Source: an uncultured Clostridium sp. (lineage in GTDB: Bacteria; Bacillota; Clostridia; Clostridiales; Clostridiaceae). From it: a stretch of DNA of 6,618 nucleotides. Each line of letters starts with the position of its first letter. Positions within the stretch are counted from its first letter, which is position 1. Both the position numbers and the translations under genes were made by a program. Positions 5,620-6,618 of this stretch are shown here, piece after piece. Location: NCBI RefSeq assembly GCF_937920395.1, contig NZ_CALEVF010000336.1, positions 1-6,618 on the forward strand. Reading direction: 5' to 3'. The notes beneath the pieces were generated by a model. That model saw only the letters and a list, made by a program, of their open reading frames with translations, was not told the origin of the DNA and did not search any database.

Positions 5620-6384
5620 ATGCTTGAAATTAAGAAACATTTATCAGTTGTTTTGTATACAACTGCAAAAGCAGTAATAGAGGAAAAGACAAGATATGAG
5701 GCAGAAAATGCTGTAATACCAAAAGGAAGCACCATGACAATAAATAGCGAGAGTGGTTCAAGTGGTAAGAATGAAAAATATATGAATTTTACATTTAAAA
5801 ATAGTGACCAAGGAAGGTGTATTGTAGTTTTTCCAAATGCATTTGATATTAAAAAACCTGGAGTTTATAAAGTATCATTAGGCTCTAAAACTAATTATGG
5901 TGAATATAAGAGGCAAATAGTGAAGGCAATTGAGCCAATGGATACATATGAAGTGGATACTGTAAATAAAGTTCTAAAAAATGAAGTAGTGATAATAGAG
6001 CAAAATGTGGAGTTTCAATCTAAGTCTTGGACAATAAAAGAAATAAATTTTTCTTTTGATAAAGTAGGTTTGTATGATTTTGAGATTCAAGGAGATTGGG
6101 CTTCTATGAATCTTGATTACATAGAAGTAAACAACGAACCTGCGGTGGTTAATTCAGAGGTTAATTTTACGCACATTAACTTTTATAAGGCTAATGCTGA
6201 AGATTTAATCTTGAAGTACGAAAATCATTATAATAGTTTTGTAGAGTTGATATGGGATGGACAAGAGTTGGACAAGAGTCTATATACTGTAGATGAAGAA
6301 AATAAGCAGCTAACCGTTAAAAAGGAGTTCTTTATTAATAGATCAATTTTAACAGGACGTTTAGCACTTCACTTTGATATTTGA
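5620..6384 (+). CDS. CBM35/6-like plus X2-like carbohydrate-binding protein, probably truncated
   Basis: This 254-residue protein has no catalytic domain. ATG 5620 is chosen because AGGGGG (5608-5613) lies 6 nt upstream. Residues 1-20 resemble a shortened signal peptide: KKH, a short hydrophobic stretch and an AKA cleavage-like site (16-18). The hydrophobic core is only about 8 residues, so export is doubtful. Residues about 25-172 look like a CBM35/CBM6-type beta-sandwich, with the opening TRYEAENAVIPKGSTM, then KPGVYKVSLG and SWTIKEI, and the closing SMNLDYIEVN. Residues about 180-254 fit an X2 immunoglobulin-like module (INFYKANAEDL, WDGQELDKSLYTVDEENK, LTVKKEFF, LALHFDI) lacking its last strand. 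After the TGA at 6382 the same frame continues LDPQIISNILENA to TAA 6424, which fits that missing strand, so the stop looks like a recent nonsense mutation. Such modules normally sit in secreted glycanases, so this is probably the remnant of a larger enzyme. A free-standing binding protein is the alternative. Confidence 0.65.
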   Translation: MLEIKKHLSVVLYTTAKAVIEEKTRYEAENAVIPKGSTMTINSESGSSGKNEKYMNFTFKNSDQGRCIVVFPNAFDIKKPGVYKVSLGSKTNYGEYKRQIVKAIEPMDTYEVDTVNKVLKNEVVIIEQNVEFQSKSWTIKEINFSFDKVGLYDFEIQGDWASMNLDYIEVNNEPAVVNSEVNFTHINFYKANAEDLILKYENHYNSFVELIWDGQELDKSLYTVDEENKQLTVKKEFFINRSILTGRLALHFDI

Positions 6385-6426
6385 CTAGATCCTCAAATTA
6401 TCTCTAATATTTTAGAAAATGCGTAA

Positions 6427-6618
6427 AGAAAGAATGTGTATCAAGTTGAAGAATAGTATTAAGCAAAGAATGTGTATCCAACTTGCCATAGGGTGATAAT
6501 GAAATATTACTAATATTTGAAGATGATAGTTGTAAAAAATATGATTTAAAAGTAGTGCAAACGACAATCACAAAGAGGTTGAAATAATAAACTTTGATAT
6601 AGATCATGGTAACTCTAC
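6427..6618. other. Non-coding tail, possibly degraded coding DNA
   Basis: Apart from the repeat pair I see no gene I can support here. Two short open stretches in different plus-strand frames look protein-like: NEILLIFEDDSCKKYDLK (about 6500-6553), and EVEIINFDIDHGNS (about 6575-6616), which runs off the window. They could be pieces of one frameshifted gene or chance. Confidence 0.3.
6429..6485. repeat. Direct 14-bp repeat pair with inverted flanks
   Basis: AAAGAATGTGTATC occurs at 6429-6442 and again at 6465-6478. CAAGTTG (6442-6448) after the first copy is the reverse complement of CAACTTG (6479-6485) after the second. The pair lies just past the broken end of the CBM gene. It could mark the end of a mobile element or a deletion junction, but no transposase is visible. 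Confidence 0.5.

Noticed and set aside
6385..6426. LDPQIISNILENA as part of a histidine kinase ATPase domain
   Set aside because: The resemblance to a kinase N-box is short, and no other kinase motif follows. It fits better as the final strand of the X2-like module in the same frame.
6429..6485. CRISPR array
   Set aside because: There are only two short units with a 22-bp gap and no cas genes in the window.
6404..6607. Minus-strand 67-codon open frame at the window end
   Set aside because: It runs through the repeat pair, which gives it an artificial repeated LDTHS peptide. It has no recognisable domain and no clear ribosome binding site.

Overview
The window is about 6.6 kb of very AT-rich DNA. 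It has strong purine-rich Shine-Dalgarno sites, near-consensus sigma-A promoters and a YesN-type response regulator, which together suggest a low-GC Firmicute, most likely a plant-polysaccharide-using Clostridium or close relative. This assignment rests on composition and gene families only.

Layout. Positions 1-253 hold a terminator-like hairpin and a headless AraC-type DNA-binding fragment. Positions 280-1836 (+) encode an intact YesN-type response regulator with a TTG start. A perfect 18-bp stem at 1853-1892 separates it from the convergent gene at 1951-3696 (-), an intact cytoplasmic family 2 glycoside hydrolase. Divergent from that is 3897-4817 (+), an ArsR-like winged-helix regulator with a large C-terminal beta-rich domain. 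The 200-bp region between them carries two well-formed sigma-A promoters and a 12-bp perfect palindrome. From about 5000 onward the DNA looks decayed. Positions 5137-5343 are a remnant of an AGE-family (cellobiose/mannobiose 2-epimerase-like) gene, with an in-frame stop, a frameshift and a large internal deletion. Positions 5620-6384 encode a CBM35/6-like plus X2-like protein without a catalytic domain, which appears cut by a premature TGA. The last 190 bp hold a repeat pair but no gene I can support.

How the parts fit. The hydrolase, the epimerase remnant and the carbohydrate-binding protein all point to beta-linked oligosaccharide use, possibly beta-mannan or cello-oligosaccharides. That substrate guess rests mainly on the epimerase remnant. 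The 12-mer CAATAACGTTAT occurs in the hydrolase/ArsR intergenic region and again just upstream of the epimerase remnant. The simplest reading is that the ArsR-like protein controls, or once controlled, both promoters, with its C-terminal domain sensing a sugar.

I do not see a clearly new defence, mobile or RNA system. The most interesting points are the putative two-site operator, the ArsR plus beta-domain regulator, and the partial decay of a sugar-use locus whose regulator and hydrolase remain intact.
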